From Deltaproteobacteria bacterium (GTDB lineage: Bacteria; JADJOY01): 64,000 bases of DNA. Position numbers and translations under genes: made by a program. Below the pieces are notes generated by a model. That model was not told the origin of the DNA. It was given only the letters and a program-made list of their open reading frames with translations, and ran no database searches. The stretch lies in NCBI GenBank assembly GCA_016713535.1, contig JADJOY010000009.1, positions 62,001-126,000 on the forward strand, read 5' to 3'. Positions 9,572-17,393 of this stretch are shown piece after piece (the stretch's first letter is position 1; every line of letters starts with the position of its first letter).

Positions 9572-9597
9572 AACATGTGCCAAACATGTTGTGGCAC
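9572..9597. promoter_or_regulatory. Putative toxin-antitoxin operator: repeated AACATGT with flanking inverted repeat
   Basis: AACATGT occurs at 9572-9578 and again at 9583-9589, 11 bp apart (one helical turn); the second copy extends to the palindrome AACATGTT. An outer inverted repeat GTGCCA (9577-9582) / TGGCAC (9592-9597) is nested over it. It lies 28-53 bp upstream of the antitoxin start. Ribbon-helix-helix antitoxins of the FitA type autorepress from such paired sites, so this is the likely autoregulatory operator. Confidence 0.6.
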
Positions 9598-9624
9598 CCG
9601 GTGGATCGGGATAGGCTCGGCCGC

Positions 9625-9855
9625 ATGGCGGTGATGATCCAGATCCGGAATGTCCCGGACACGATCCACAGGAAGCTCAAGGCGCGCGCGGCGCGGGCCG
9701 GCCTGTCGATGTCGGACTACCTCCTCGAGGGGATCCGGCGCGATCTGGAACGCCCGACGCGCGACGAAGTCCTCGCCCGGCTCGCGAAGCGCGCACCGGT
9801 CGAGCCCGAGACCGCCGCATCCGAGCTGGTACGGAGCGAGCGGGATCGCGGTTGA
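9625..9855 (+). CDS. FitA-like ribbon-helix-helix antitoxin
   Basis: A 76-residue protein beginning MAVMIQIRNVPDTIHRKLKARA, the beta-strand and first helix of a ribbon-helix-helix (Arc/MetJ/CopG) DNA-binding domain. It continues AGLSMSDYLLEGIRRDLERPT. The C-terminal half (DEVLARLAKRAP...) is the usual disordered or helical toxin-neutralising segment. It would bind the VapC toxin encoded immediately downstream, with which it overlaps by 4 bp, and repress the pair's promoter through the operator-like repeats at 9572-9597. A second in-frame ATG at 9634 would remove only three residues. Confidence 0.85.
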   Translation: MAVMIQIRNVPDTIHRKLKARAARAGLSMSDYLLEGIRRDLERPTRDEVLARLAKRAPVEPETAASELVRSERDRG

Positions 9856-10247
9856 TCGTCCTCGACGCATCGGCCGCCGTCGAGCTGGTGCTCGGCTCGC
9901 GACGCGGCGTCACGGTCGCAGCGCGGTTGAGGGACCCGGCGGTGACACTGCACGCGCCGCATCTGCTCGACCTGGAGGTCGCGCAGGTGCTACGGCGAGG
10001 TGAGCGCGACGGTTGGCTGGCGCCGCGGCGAGCCGCGGAGGCGCTCGCCGACCTCCGGGATCTCGACGTGATTCGCTACCCACACCACGCGCTCTTGGCT
10101 CGGGTCTGGGAGCTGCGCCACAACGTCACCGCCTACGACGCCGCTTACCTGGCCCTCGCCGAGGCGCTCGACGCGCCGATCCTGAGCTGCGACGCGCGGC
10201 TCGCTTCGGCCCCCGGGCACCGGGCGCGAGTCGAGCTGGTCGGCTGA
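9852..10247 (+). CDS. vapC: VapC/FitB-type PIN-domain ribonuclease toxin
   Basis: A 131-residue PIN domain. The first acidic residue is in LIVLDASAAVELVLG, a conserved Glu in LLDLEVAQVLRR, and the C-terminal acids are in VTAYDAAYLALAEALDAPILSCDARL. All four metal-binding positions of VapC RNases are therefore present and the toxin should be active. Start is TTG 9852, overlapping the antitoxin TGA, so translation is coupled. PIN toxins cleave tRNA or rRNA; the target cannot be told from sequence. The pair sits between the alcohol oxidase and ABC permease genes and looks like an independent insertion between metabolic operons. Confidence 0.88.
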   Translation: MIVLDASAAVELVLGSRRGVTVAARLRDPAVTLHAPHLLDLEVAQVLRRGERDGWLAPRRAAEALADLRDLDVIRYPHHALLARVWELRHNVTAYDAAYLALAEALDAPILSCDARLASAPGHRARVELVG

Positions 10248-10265
10248 ACGCCCGAACCGAGCCCC

Positions 10266-11195
10266 ATGCGCTCCTTCATCCTGCGGCGGCTCGCCACCTC
10301 GGTCCCGGTGGTGCTGGGCGTCGTCACGCTGGTGTTCGCGCTCATCCACCTGGTGCCGGGCGATCCGGTGGACGCGATGCTGGGCGAGAGCGCGCTGCCC
10401 GCGCAGCGCGAGGAGCTGCGCCACGCCCTCGGCCTCGACCGGCCGATCCTCGTCCAGTACGCGCACTTCCTCGGCGGGCTCGTGCGCGGGGACCTCGGCA
10501 CCAGCTTCCGCCGCGCGACACCCGTCACCGCGCTCCTGGCGCAGCGCTACCCGGCCACGGCCCAGCTCACGTTGGCGGCGATGGCCGTGGCCACGCTCGT
10601 CGCGCTGCCGCTCGGCGTGCTCGCGGCGCTGCGCGCGCGGACCTGGATCGACCACGGCTCGAGCGCGGCGGCGCTCTTCGGCGTGTCCGTCCCCAACTTC
10701 TGGCTCGGTCCGATGCTGATCCTGGTCTTCGCGATCCGCCTCGACTGGCTGCCGGTGTCGGGGCGCGACGGCCTCGCGAACCTCGTGCTGCCCGCCATCA
10801 CCCTCGGCCTCGGGCTCGCCGGCATCCTCACGCGCATGACGCGCAGCAGCCTCCTCGAGACGCTCGGTGAGGACTACATCCGCACCGCCAAGGCCAAGGG
10901 CCTCGGCCCGGCCGTGATCGTGTGGAAACACGCGATGCGCAACGCCTTGATCCCGATCGTGACGCTGATGGCGCTGCAGTTCGGCGCCTTGCTCGCGGGC
11001 TCGGTGATCACCGAGACGATCTTCTCGTGGCCGGGCGTGGGCAAGCTCCTCCTCGAGGGGATCCGCACCCGCGACTACCCGGTGGTGCAGGGCGTGGTGC
11101 TGTCGATCGCGCTCACGTACGTGGCGGTCAACCTGCTCACCGACCTGCTCTACGCGTGGGTAAACCCGAGCATCCGCTTCGGGGGCCGCTCGTGA
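10266..11195 (+). CDS. ABC transporter permease, DppB/OppB type
   Basis: A 309-residue inner-membrane protein with six predicted hydrophobic segments. The N-terminus RRLATSVPVVLGVVTLVFALIHLVPGDP is diagnostic of DppB-type permeases. The EAA loop is EDYIRTAKAKGLGPAVIVWKHAMRNALIPIV (residues about 198-228), which contacts the ATPase. It ends with LTDLLYAWVNPSIRFG, as in the family. It is followed with a 4-bp GTGA overlap by the partner permease. The matching binding protein is probably the lipoprotein at 3535-5100; the ATPases must lie elsewhere in the genome. Confidence 0.92.
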   Translation: MRSFILRRLATSVPVVLGVVTLVFALIHLVPGDPVDAMLGESALPAQREELRHALGLDRPILVQYAHFLGGLVRGDLGTSFRRATPVTALLAQRYPATAQLTLAAMAVATLVALPLGVLAALRARTWIDHGSSAAALFGVSVPNFWLGPMLILVFAIRLDWLPVSGRDGLANLVLPAITLGLGLAGILTRMTRSSLLETLGEDYIRTAKAKGLGPAVIVWKHAMRNALIPIVTLMALQFGALLAGSVITETIFSWPGVGKLLLEGIRTRDYPVVQGVVLSIALTYVAVNLLTDLLYAWVNPSIRFGGRS

Positions 11196-12046
11196 GCGGC
11201 GCGGCGGACACCGGGCGGCGGCGCATGTTGCGGCGTTTCCTCGCCCACCAGGGGGCGATGGTCGGGCTGGCACTGTCGTGCGGGATGGTGGTGCTGGCGG
11301 CGGTCGGCCCGTCGATCGCCCCCCACGACCCGATCGCGCAAGACCTCGCGGGCCGGCTGTCGCCGCCCGGTGCCGGTCACTGGCTCGGCCAGGACTCGCT
11401 CGGCCGCGACGTGCTGAGCCGCATCCTCGTGGGAGCGCGGGTGTCGCTCTCGGTCGGGGTGGTGGTGGTGTGCGTGTCCGCGACGATCGGCACGCTGGTG
11501 GGGGCGATCGTCGGGCTCGCGGGCGGCTGGGTCGACGAGGTCGCGATGCGTCTCGTCGACGTGCTGCTCGCGTTCCCCGGCATCCTCCTCGCCATCGCGC
11601 TGGGTGCCGTCCTCGGGCCCGGGCTCGACCACACGGTGCTGGCGCTCTGTGTCCTCGGCTGGGTGGGCTACGCGCGACTGGTACGCGGCCAGGTGCTGGC
11701 GCTGCGTGAGCGCGAGTTCGTGCAGGCGGCGGTGGCGCTCGGCGCCGGGCGCGCGCGGATCGTGCGCAAGCACCTGATCCCCAACCTGCTCGCGCCGGTG
11801 CTGGTGCAGGCGACGTTCGGCATGGCGAGCGCGATCGTCGCCGAGGCGAGCTTGAGCTTCCTCGGCCTGGGCGTCGTGCCTCCCACGCCGAGCTGGGGCA
11901 GCATGATCGACGACGGCCGGCTCTACCTCGAGCAGGCTCCCCACGTCGCCGCCTTCCCGGGGATCGCGATCCTGCTCACGGTGCTCGGTCTCAACTTCCT
12001 CGGTGACGGTCTGCGCGACGCCCTCGACGTGAAGGGGTCGAGCTGA
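11192..12046 (+). CDS. ABC transporter permease, DppC/OppC type
   Basis: A 284-residue inner-membrane permease. An N-terminal transmembrane segment is followed by the family sequence PHDPIAQDLAGRLSPPG..HWLGQDSLGRDVLSRILVGARVSL, and the EAA loop REFVQAAVALGAGRARIVRKHLIPNLLAPVLV lies at about residues 175-206. It would pair with the DppB-type permease just upstream. GTG 11192 overlaps the upstream TGA by four bases; ATG 11225 is an alternative that loses 11 residues. The next gene starts one base after its stop, so the AsmA-like protein is probably in the same transcript. Confidence 0.92.
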   Translation: MSGAADTGRRRMLRRFLAHQGAMVGLALSCGMVVLAAVGPSIAPHDPIAQDLAGRLSPPGAGHWLGQDSLGRDVLSRILVGARVSLSVGVVVVCVSATIGTLVGAIVGLAGGWVDEVAMRLVDVLLAFPGILLAIALGAVLGPGLDHTVLALCVLGWVGYARLVRGQVLALREREFVQAAVALGAGRARIVRKHLIPNLLAPVLVQATFGMASAIVAEASLSFLGLGVVPPTPSWGSMIDDGRLYLEQAPHVAAFPGIAILLTVLGLNFLGDGLRDALDVKGSS

Positions 12047-12047
12047 G

Positions 12048-15000
12048 GTGGCGCGGGTGACGTGGAGGCCGGCGTGGAGGTGGGCGCGGCGGGTCGCCTA
12101 CGCCGTCGTCGCGCTGATCGTGGCGGTGCTGGTGCTCCTCGCCAGCGCCCAGACCTACGTCAACACCGCCGCCGGGCGGCGCCAGATCGAGGGGCTCTTG
12201 TCCTCGGTGCTCGCGCAGGACGTCACCACCGGCGCGCTCGAGCTCCACCTGCTCTCGGGGCTCACGCTGAAGGACGTGAAGCTGGTGCCGCGCGGGGAGC
12301 TGGCCGAGCACCCGTTCCTGGTCGCCGACGAAATGACCCTCGGCTATTCGCTCACCGAGCTGGTGAACGGGCGGCTCAGGATCGACCAGCTCGCCGCCAA
12401 CGGCGCGCGGGTGGCGGTGGTGTTCCGGGGCGAGCACAGCAACCTGCCGATGTCCGCTCCCCCCGCCGTGCCGCCGCCGGGTGGTCCGGTCACCACGCCG
12501 CCGATCCCGGTGGTGGTGCCGGGCACCGCGCCGATGGCGGCGGCGCCGCCGCCCACCGGCGCTTCCAGCAAGACGCGCGGGCTGGTGATCCCGCCGATCC
12601 CGGTCACGATCGCGCTCGACGCCGTGCGCCTCGCCGACGTCGCGGTGCTCGTCGACCTCGACGGCAAGACGCGCGTCGAGGCGCGCGGGCTCGATCTGGC
12701 CCTTCACGGCCACGCCGGCTCGTCGGGCACCGAGCTCACCCTCGAGGTCTCGCACCGGCCGGGCGCGGACCACGACGTGCGGGTGAGCGTGGCGGGAGCG
12801 AGGCCGATCGCTGTGCGCGCTCCGCTCGACCTCCGCCTCGCGGTACGTGGCGAGGACCTGTCGAAGCTCGCCGCCGACCTGGCGGTCGCGCTGCCAGGCG
12901 CGACGATCGACCTCGGCGCGGGTGCGCGGCCGGTCACCGTGAGGCTCACCGCGCACGCCACCGCCGAGCTCGCCGACGCGAACGCCGAGCTCAGCGACGT
13001 GGTGCTCGACCTCGGTCGTGGCGGCTCCATCGCGCTCGCCGGAACGATCGAGGACTTCCTCGACGCGCCTCGCATCGACGCCACCGTCGAGCACGCGCAC
13101 CTCGACGTGGGCGAGCTGTTGCCGCTCGCCGCCGCGTTCCTCCCCGAGCTCGGCGCAGGCGGCGCGATCGAGGTCGAGCGGCTCTCGGCGAAGGGCGATC
13201 TCAAGGGCGGCACCCAGCACGACCCCCTCCGGGCCAGCGGCCGGGTCACACTCACCGACCTCACGGCCAGCGTTCCGGGCGCGCAAGTGGAGGTGAGCGG
13301 GCTGGGCGGCTCGATCGACCTCGACTCGGTCTCGCTCGTCCACTACCTGCCGAGCGAGCTCGCCGCGCGCGGGAAACTCAGCCTCGCGCGCGTTTCGCTG
13401 CCCGACGGCGGACGCATCGAGGGCCTCGACGTCCGCTTCGAGTCCAGCGCCAAGGGCGGCGACCTCCGTGACGTCCGCGCCTCCGCCACGGTGCACACGG
13501 CCTCGCTGGTGCCGCCGGCCCTCGGCGCGGGCGCCAGGCCGCTCACGCTCGACGCCCGGGTCTCGACCGCGGCCGACCTCACCACGGGCGACCTCCGTGA
13601 GATCGCGGCCGAGGTCAGCGTGCCGCGCGCGCTCTCGCTCACCGCGAGCGGCGAGGTCGGCGCCTTCGGGAAGGGCGCGGTGAAGCTCGTCGCCAAGCTC
13701 GAAGCCCATCCCGGTCCGCTCCTCGAGCTGGTGCCACCGTCGCTTCTCGGCGAGCTGCCGCGCCCGAGCGCGAGCGGTGCCGTGAGGGTCGAGGTGGACG
13801 CCCGGGGCGAGCTCGGGCGCGGCGAGCTCGCCAGCCGTGGCCGGGTGATCCTCGACCAGCTCGGCGCTGGCAACCTGCCCGCCGGTGCCGCCCTCGGTCG
13901 CGTCGATGGCGAGGTCGCCTTCGATGTCCAGCTCAGCGACGGCTTCCGCGTCGGTCCCACCAAGCTCGACGGAACCCTCGCGATCCAGCGCCTCGACGCC
14001 CTCGACGCCGTGCACGTGCCGAGCGCGAGCCTCACGCTCTCGGCGACGGCCGGCGGCGTGCCCCTCGACTCCGCCACCGCGAAGCTCGACCTGGCCGTCC
14101 AGGATGCCCACTACAAGACGCGCGATCTCGAGACGCCGCCCCAGGACGTGAAGCTCACCGCGGCGGCGAGCGGCAACCCGACGGCGGGCGACCTGACGCT
14201 CGAAGCGCTGGATCTGGCGGTGAACCGGGTGGCCCACCTCACCGCAAAGGGCTCCATGCGTGGCTTCGGCCGCGACGCCGTCGATCTCGCGGCGCACCTC
14301 GACGGTCTCGAGCTCTCGACCCTCGCGCTCGAGCTTCCGCGCTCGGTCGGCGCCGCGGTGTCCGGCATCTCGGCCACCGGCGCGCCGACGCTCGACGTGG
14401 CCATGAAGGGACGCCTTCCCACCCCGGAGGAGATCGGGGCGCTCGAGCTGCCGCTCGTCGGACACGTCGCGTTCGAGCTGCCCAAGGGCTCCTTCGCGTG
14501 GCCCGCCCGCGAGGTCGAGGTGAGCAAGGCCTCGTCGAAGGTGGACCTCACCTTCTCTCCCACGAAGCTCGCGGTCGCGATCAACGCGGCGGCGTTCGGC
14601 TTCAAGGACGCGCGCCACTTCGGCGCGACGCCACGCGACGGAGTGCTCACGGTGCGCGCCGCGCTCGACGACCGCGACCGGCTCACCGTGAGCCAGGTCC
14701 ACCTCGGCGTCTTGAACCAGGGTGCCTTCGCGTTCGTGGGTGGCGAGCTCGCAGGGCTGCGCGCGATTCTCGAGAAGAGGACGCTACCGCCCCCGGGCGA
14801 GCTGTTGCGCACCATCGCCGGTCGGCTCGAGGTGGCGGCGGGACTCTATCGCCCCAACCCGCTGCAGGTCGCGCCGGGCCTGAGCGTGGGCGGAGGCTCG
14901 TCGAACCGGATCACCGTGAAGCTGAGACCCGGGCGGGACGTCGCGATCGAGGGTCAGGCGTCGTTCGCCGAGTTCGTGGTGAAAGGGGACGGACTCGAGG

Positions 15001-15908
15001 TGAACGGGCTCACCGGCCGGTTCCCGATCCAGAAGACGCTCGCGATCGTGAGCCCGAGCGCGCGCGGCGAGGCGGCGAAGCGCGCGGCGTCTCCGAGCGC
15101 CGACCTCGACTCGATCGCCGAGCGCAACCGCTCGCTCTACGGCGCGCTGCGTCCGCTCAGCACCAACCGCGACAACCTCCGCCTCTCGACTCTGCTCGCC
15201 GGCGGCTTCGCCGCCCACGACATCTACCTCGACGTGGGCTTCGCGCAGCGCGCGCTGCTGGTGCAGCGCTTCGGTGTCGGTGTCCTCGGCGGGTGGGTGG
15301 GCGGCAGCGCCGAGACGTCGTTCTCGCCGGCCCGCAACCGCCTCCACTTCCAGACCGAGTTCGGCGAGATCGACCTGCGCCGCCTGCTCCCGCTCGACGA
15401 TCCGCTCAGCGACGACGAGGCGCAACTCAGCGGCACGGCGCGGATCGCCCTCGACCTGGCGCGCGGCGAAGCCGGCGGGCCGGTGAGCCTCGGCGACATC
15501 AACGCCGAGCTCAACTTGACCCGGATCGGCGAGGAGGCGCTCGACCAGCTCCTCGCGTTCCTCGATCCGAAAGGCGATCAGAGCTCGATCTCGACCTTCC
15601 GCACCATCCTCGACACCACGGACCTCACCATCAGCCGGGTGCAGATCCCGATCCAGAACGGCGCGCTCACGATGCGGGTCGACTACGGCCTCCACGCCCA
15701 CGTGCCGCGGGTGCTCGAGCGCGCGCTCAACATCGTCTACGACACCACCAACCACTTCGAGATCCCGTCGATCCCGCTGCTCAGGCTCCAGAACGTCGAG
15801 AAGCTGAAGCCGATCTTCGACCGCCTCGAGAGCCTCGAGCCCATCCTCGACATCGTGGGCGGCGATCACATCCGGATCGACCCCGACGGCGGCGCGCGGA
15901 TCGAGTAG
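12048..15908 (+). CDS. Large AsmA-like / TamB-like envelope protein
   Basis: 1286 residues with one transmembrane helix near the N-terminus (about residues 15-33, VAYAVVALIVAVLVLLASA). A long periplasmic region rich in beta-strand follows, with repeated 'L.L.V...G' patterns typical of the AsmA/TamB/YhdP/DUF748 group of bridge-like lipid-transport proteins. The start resembles AsmA family N-termini (NTAAGRRQIEGLLSSVLAQDVTTGALELHLLSGLTLKDVKL). A Pro/Ala-rich, probably disordered insert lies at residues 135-175. The C-terminal section (GGFAAHDIYLDVGFAQRALLVQRFGVGVLGGWVGGSAETSF) resembles the conserved end of DUF748-type proteins. By family analogy it would help move phospholipids between membranes. 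It starts one base after the DppC-type permease. The exact subfamily is uncertain. Confidence 0.75.
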   Translation: MARVTWRPAWRWARRVAYAVVALIVAVLVLLASAQTYVNTAAGRRQIEGLLSSVLAQDVTTGALELHLLSGLTLKDVKLVPRGELAEHPFLVADEMTLGYSLTELVNGRLRIDQLAANGARVAVVFRGEHSNLPMSAPPAVPPPGGPVTTPPIPVVVPGTAPMAAAPPPTGASSKTRGLVIPPIPVTIALDAVRLADVAVLVDLDGKTRVEARGLDLALHGHAGSSGTELTLEVSHRPGADHDVRVSVAGARPIAVRAPLDLRLAVRGEDLSKLAADLAVALPGATIDLGAGARPVTVRLTAHATAELADANAELSDVVLDLGRGGSIALAGTIEDFLDAPRIDATVEHAHLDVGELLPLAAAFLPELGAGGAIEVERLSAKGDLKGGTQHDPLRASGRVTLTDLTASVPGAQVEVSGLGGSIDLDSVSLVHYLPSELAARGKLSLARVSLPDGGRIEGLDVRFESSAKGGDLRDVRASATVHTASLVPPALGAGARPLTLDARVSTAADLTTGDLREIAAEVSVPRALSLTASGEVGAFGKGAVKLVAKLEAHPGPLLELVPPSLLGELPRPSASGAVRVEVDARGELGRGELASRGRVILDQLGAGNLPAGAALGRVDGEVAFDVQLSDGFRVGPTKLDGTLAIQRLDALDAVHVPSASLTLSATAGGVPLDSATAKLDLAVQDAHYKTRDLETPPQDVKLTAAASGNPTAGDLTLEALDLAVNRVAHLTAKGSMRGFGRDAVDLAAHLDGLELSTLALELPRSVGAAVSGISATGAPTLDVAMKGRLPTPEEIGALELPLVGHVAFELPKGSFAWPAREVEVSKASSKVDLTFSPTKLAVAINAAAFGFKDARHFGATPRDGVLTVRAALDDRDRLTVSQVHLGVLNQGAFAFVGGELAGLRAILEKRTLPPPGELLRTIAGRLEVAAGLYRPNPLQVAPGLSVGGGSSNRITVKLRPGRDVAIEGQASFAEFVVKGDGLEVNGLTGRFPIQKTLAIVSPSARGEAAKRAASPSADLDSIAERNRSLYGALRPLSTNRDNLRLSTLLAGGFAAHDIYLDVGFAQRALLVQRFGVGVLGGWVGGSAETSFSPARNRLHFQTEFGEIDLRRLLPLDDPLSDDEAQLSGTARIALDLARGEAGGPVSLGDINAELNLTRIGEEALDQLLAFLDPKGDQSSISTFRTILDTTDLTISRVQIPIQNGALTMRVDYGLHAHVPRVLERALNIVYDTTNHFEIPSIPLLRLQNVEKLKPIFDRLESLEPILDIVGGDHIRIDPDGGARIE

Positions 15909-16915
15909 TTCGGGGGGCTCTTCCAGCCCCCCGCCGCGCGGGGTGAGTCCCGGCGGAAAGCCGCCTGAGCCCGGCGACGGGGGATGGAACCCCCGTCTAC
16001 GATGGTTTTCGACGGCCGCGTGGCGGGCCCGTGGGGGGCTCGGGGGCCCCGCCGGAGCGCCGGCCCAGCCGCCCCTCCGGCGGGAGGGTGGCCGCCCGAG
16101 GTTCGCCGGGGGCGGGTCGGGCCGCCGGCGGGTCCGAGCCCCGCCGGCCGGCTCCCCGCGCCGCCCACCCAGTCACGGACCTGCTCGGCCATCCACACGG
16201 GATCGTCGGTGGAGAGGTCGTGGCCGCCGCTCGGATGAACGCGAAACGGCGCGCGGTAGCGCTCGGCGATGGCGCGCGGGCACGCCGGGTGGCAGAGCCC
16301 GTCGCGGGCGCCGATCAGCACCAGCATCGGGGTGCGCACCGCCGCGGGCGCGCGGAAGCGCGCCGCCGCGAGCACCTGCCGGACGACGTTGGCGCGCCGC
16401 ATCGGGCGGTCGAGCTGGTAGGCCGCCCACGTCCGCGCCCGCTCCTCGGTGTCCCTGCACTGGGTGGTGGTCAGGCCGATCACCAGCCGCTCGCGGGTGA
16501 GCCCGTCGTCGGTGGCGAGCACACGCAGCACCGTGCCGGCGGAGCCGAGCGTCATGCGCTGCCACGCCGGGCTCAGGTCCGAGACGCTCGAGTTGACCAC
16601 CACCACCCGCTCGAAGTCCTCGGGGCGCGCGCCGCACCACGCGATCGAGACCATCCCGCCCAGCGAGATCCCGAAGAGCCCCCAGGCGCCGGGATGCTGC
16701 GCGCGCAACGCGAGCCATCGCGCGCGAACGTCTTCCGCCATCGCCGGCACCGAGAGCGGTGCCGAGCGCTGGCACTCGGTGCCCGCGCCGGGAAGATCGA
16801 GGCGGTGGACCGTCACACCGGGCACGGTGCGCGCCAGCACCTCGGGGAACTCGCTCCAGTGACGCTGCTCACGGGCGAGACCGCGGAGCAACAACCAGTT
16901 CGTGGGGATCGTCAT
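15866..16915 (-). CDS. Alpha/beta-hydrolase family protein
   Basis: 349 residues as open, of which about the first 255 are a recognisable alpha/beta-hydrolase. The nucleophile elbow GISLGG carries the catalytic serine around residue 84. An acid candidate is in IGARDGLCHPACPR, and the histidine in SGGHDLSTDD (near residue 240). Esterases, thioesterases and lipases of this fold share this layout; the substrate is unknown. The remaining 95 or so residues are Pro/Arg/Gly-rich, contain two DNA hairpins and run 43 bp into the end of the AsmA-like gene. The tail is therefore doubtful, and the real stop may be nearer 16150 if a small indel is present. ATG 16915 was chosen because the domain starts directly after it. 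Confidence 0.72.
   Translation of the reverse strand: MTIPTNWLLLRGLAREQRHWSEFPEVLARTVPGVTVHRLDLPGAGTECQRSAPLSVPAMAEDVRARWLALRAQHPGAWGLFGISLGGMVSIAWCGARPEDFERVVVVNSSVSDLSPAWQRMTLGSAGTVLRVLATDDGLTRERLVIGLTTTQCRDTEERARTWAAYQLDRPMRRANVVRQVLAAARFRAPAAVRTPMLVLIGARDGLCHPACPRAIAERYRAPFRVHPSGGHDLSTDDPVWMAEQVRDWVGGAGSRPAGLGPAGGPTRPRRTSGGHPPAGGAAGPALRRGPRAPHGPATRPSKTIVDGGSIPRRRAQAAFRRDSPRAAGGWKSPPNYSIRAPPSGSIRM
15912..15932 (+). terminator. Stem-loop after the AsmA-like gene
   Basis: A perfect 8-bp GC stem, GGGGGGCT (15912-15919) and AGCCCCCC (15925-15932), with a 5-nt loop, begins three bases after the TAG of the AsmA-like gene. There is no U-tract, so it is a candidate 3' end or pause structure rather than a textbook terminator. 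It also lies inside the open C-terminal tail of the opposing hydrolase gene. Confidence 0.5.
15976..15997. other. Second GC hairpin between convergent genes
   Basis: GACGGGGG (15976-15983) pairs with CCCCCGTC (15990-15997) around the 6-nt loop ATGGAA. With the hairpin at 15912-15932 it marks the 3' zone between the plus-strand permease/AsmA operon and the minus-strand hydrolase gene. The function is unproven. Confidence 0.4.
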
Positions 16916-16967
16916 GGCACGCGCGAGGATAGTCGACCGGCGCCACGAGTGAGGGGGGGCCGACGCC

Positions 16968-17393
16968 TCACTCGGCCGGCAGCCAGGTCTCGTGCAGCCG
17001 CAGCCAGGCGAGGCCGTTGGGCGCGCCCGCACGCACGCGGAGGATCGCGGTGGCGACGCGCCCGCGCACCACGTCGCGGTAGTGCTGCCACTCCTCGTAG
17101 GTCGCGACCGCCAGGTCTGCGGAGCGGGCCTCGCACCGCAGCCCCTCGATGCGAATCCGTCCCGGCGGCACCGAGTCCTCCCACCAGCCGTGGAGCTCGA
17201 AGAGGCGCGCGATCAGCCCGCCGCGGTCCACCACGCGCCCCGCCGGCATCACCACCGAGAGCTCGGGCTCCATGACCGACGTGAAGCGCGCGAGCGCTGT
17301 CTCGGTCTTCGGCAGCGTGCCGTTGAACCAGTCCTCGATGAGCTGGTGGATCTCGAGCACCTCCCGGGCGAACGGCTCGGAGGCATTGCTCAC
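16968..17393 (-). CDS. SnoaL/NTF2-like fold protein
   Basis: A 141-residue protein with the cone-shaped NTF2-like pattern. An N-terminal helix (EVLEIHQLIEDWFNGTLPKTETALARF) is followed by strands (PELSVVMPAGRVVDRGGLIARLFELHGWW) and an antiparallel sheet ending AWLRLHETWLP. DUF4440 or SnoaL-like relatives are often binding proteins or small isomerase/hydrolase accessories. No catalytic residue can be assigned here. GTG 17393 overlaps the stop of the upstream AttH/CrtC-like gene by four bases, so the two are translationally coupled and probably work on the same small hydrophobic molecule. Confidence 0.65.
   Translation of the reverse strand: MSNASEPFAREVLEIHQLIEDWFNGTLPKTETALARFTSVMEPELSVVMPAGRVVDRGGLIARLFELHGWWEDSVPPGRIRIEGLRCEARSADLAVATYEEWQHYRDVVRGRVATAILRVRAGAPNGLAWLRLHETWLPAE

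Noticed and set aside
11991-14702. 903-residue open frame antisense to the AsmA-like gene
   Set aside because: Translation is Arg/Glu/His-rich without domain features; it is the mirror of high-GC third positions in the real gene.
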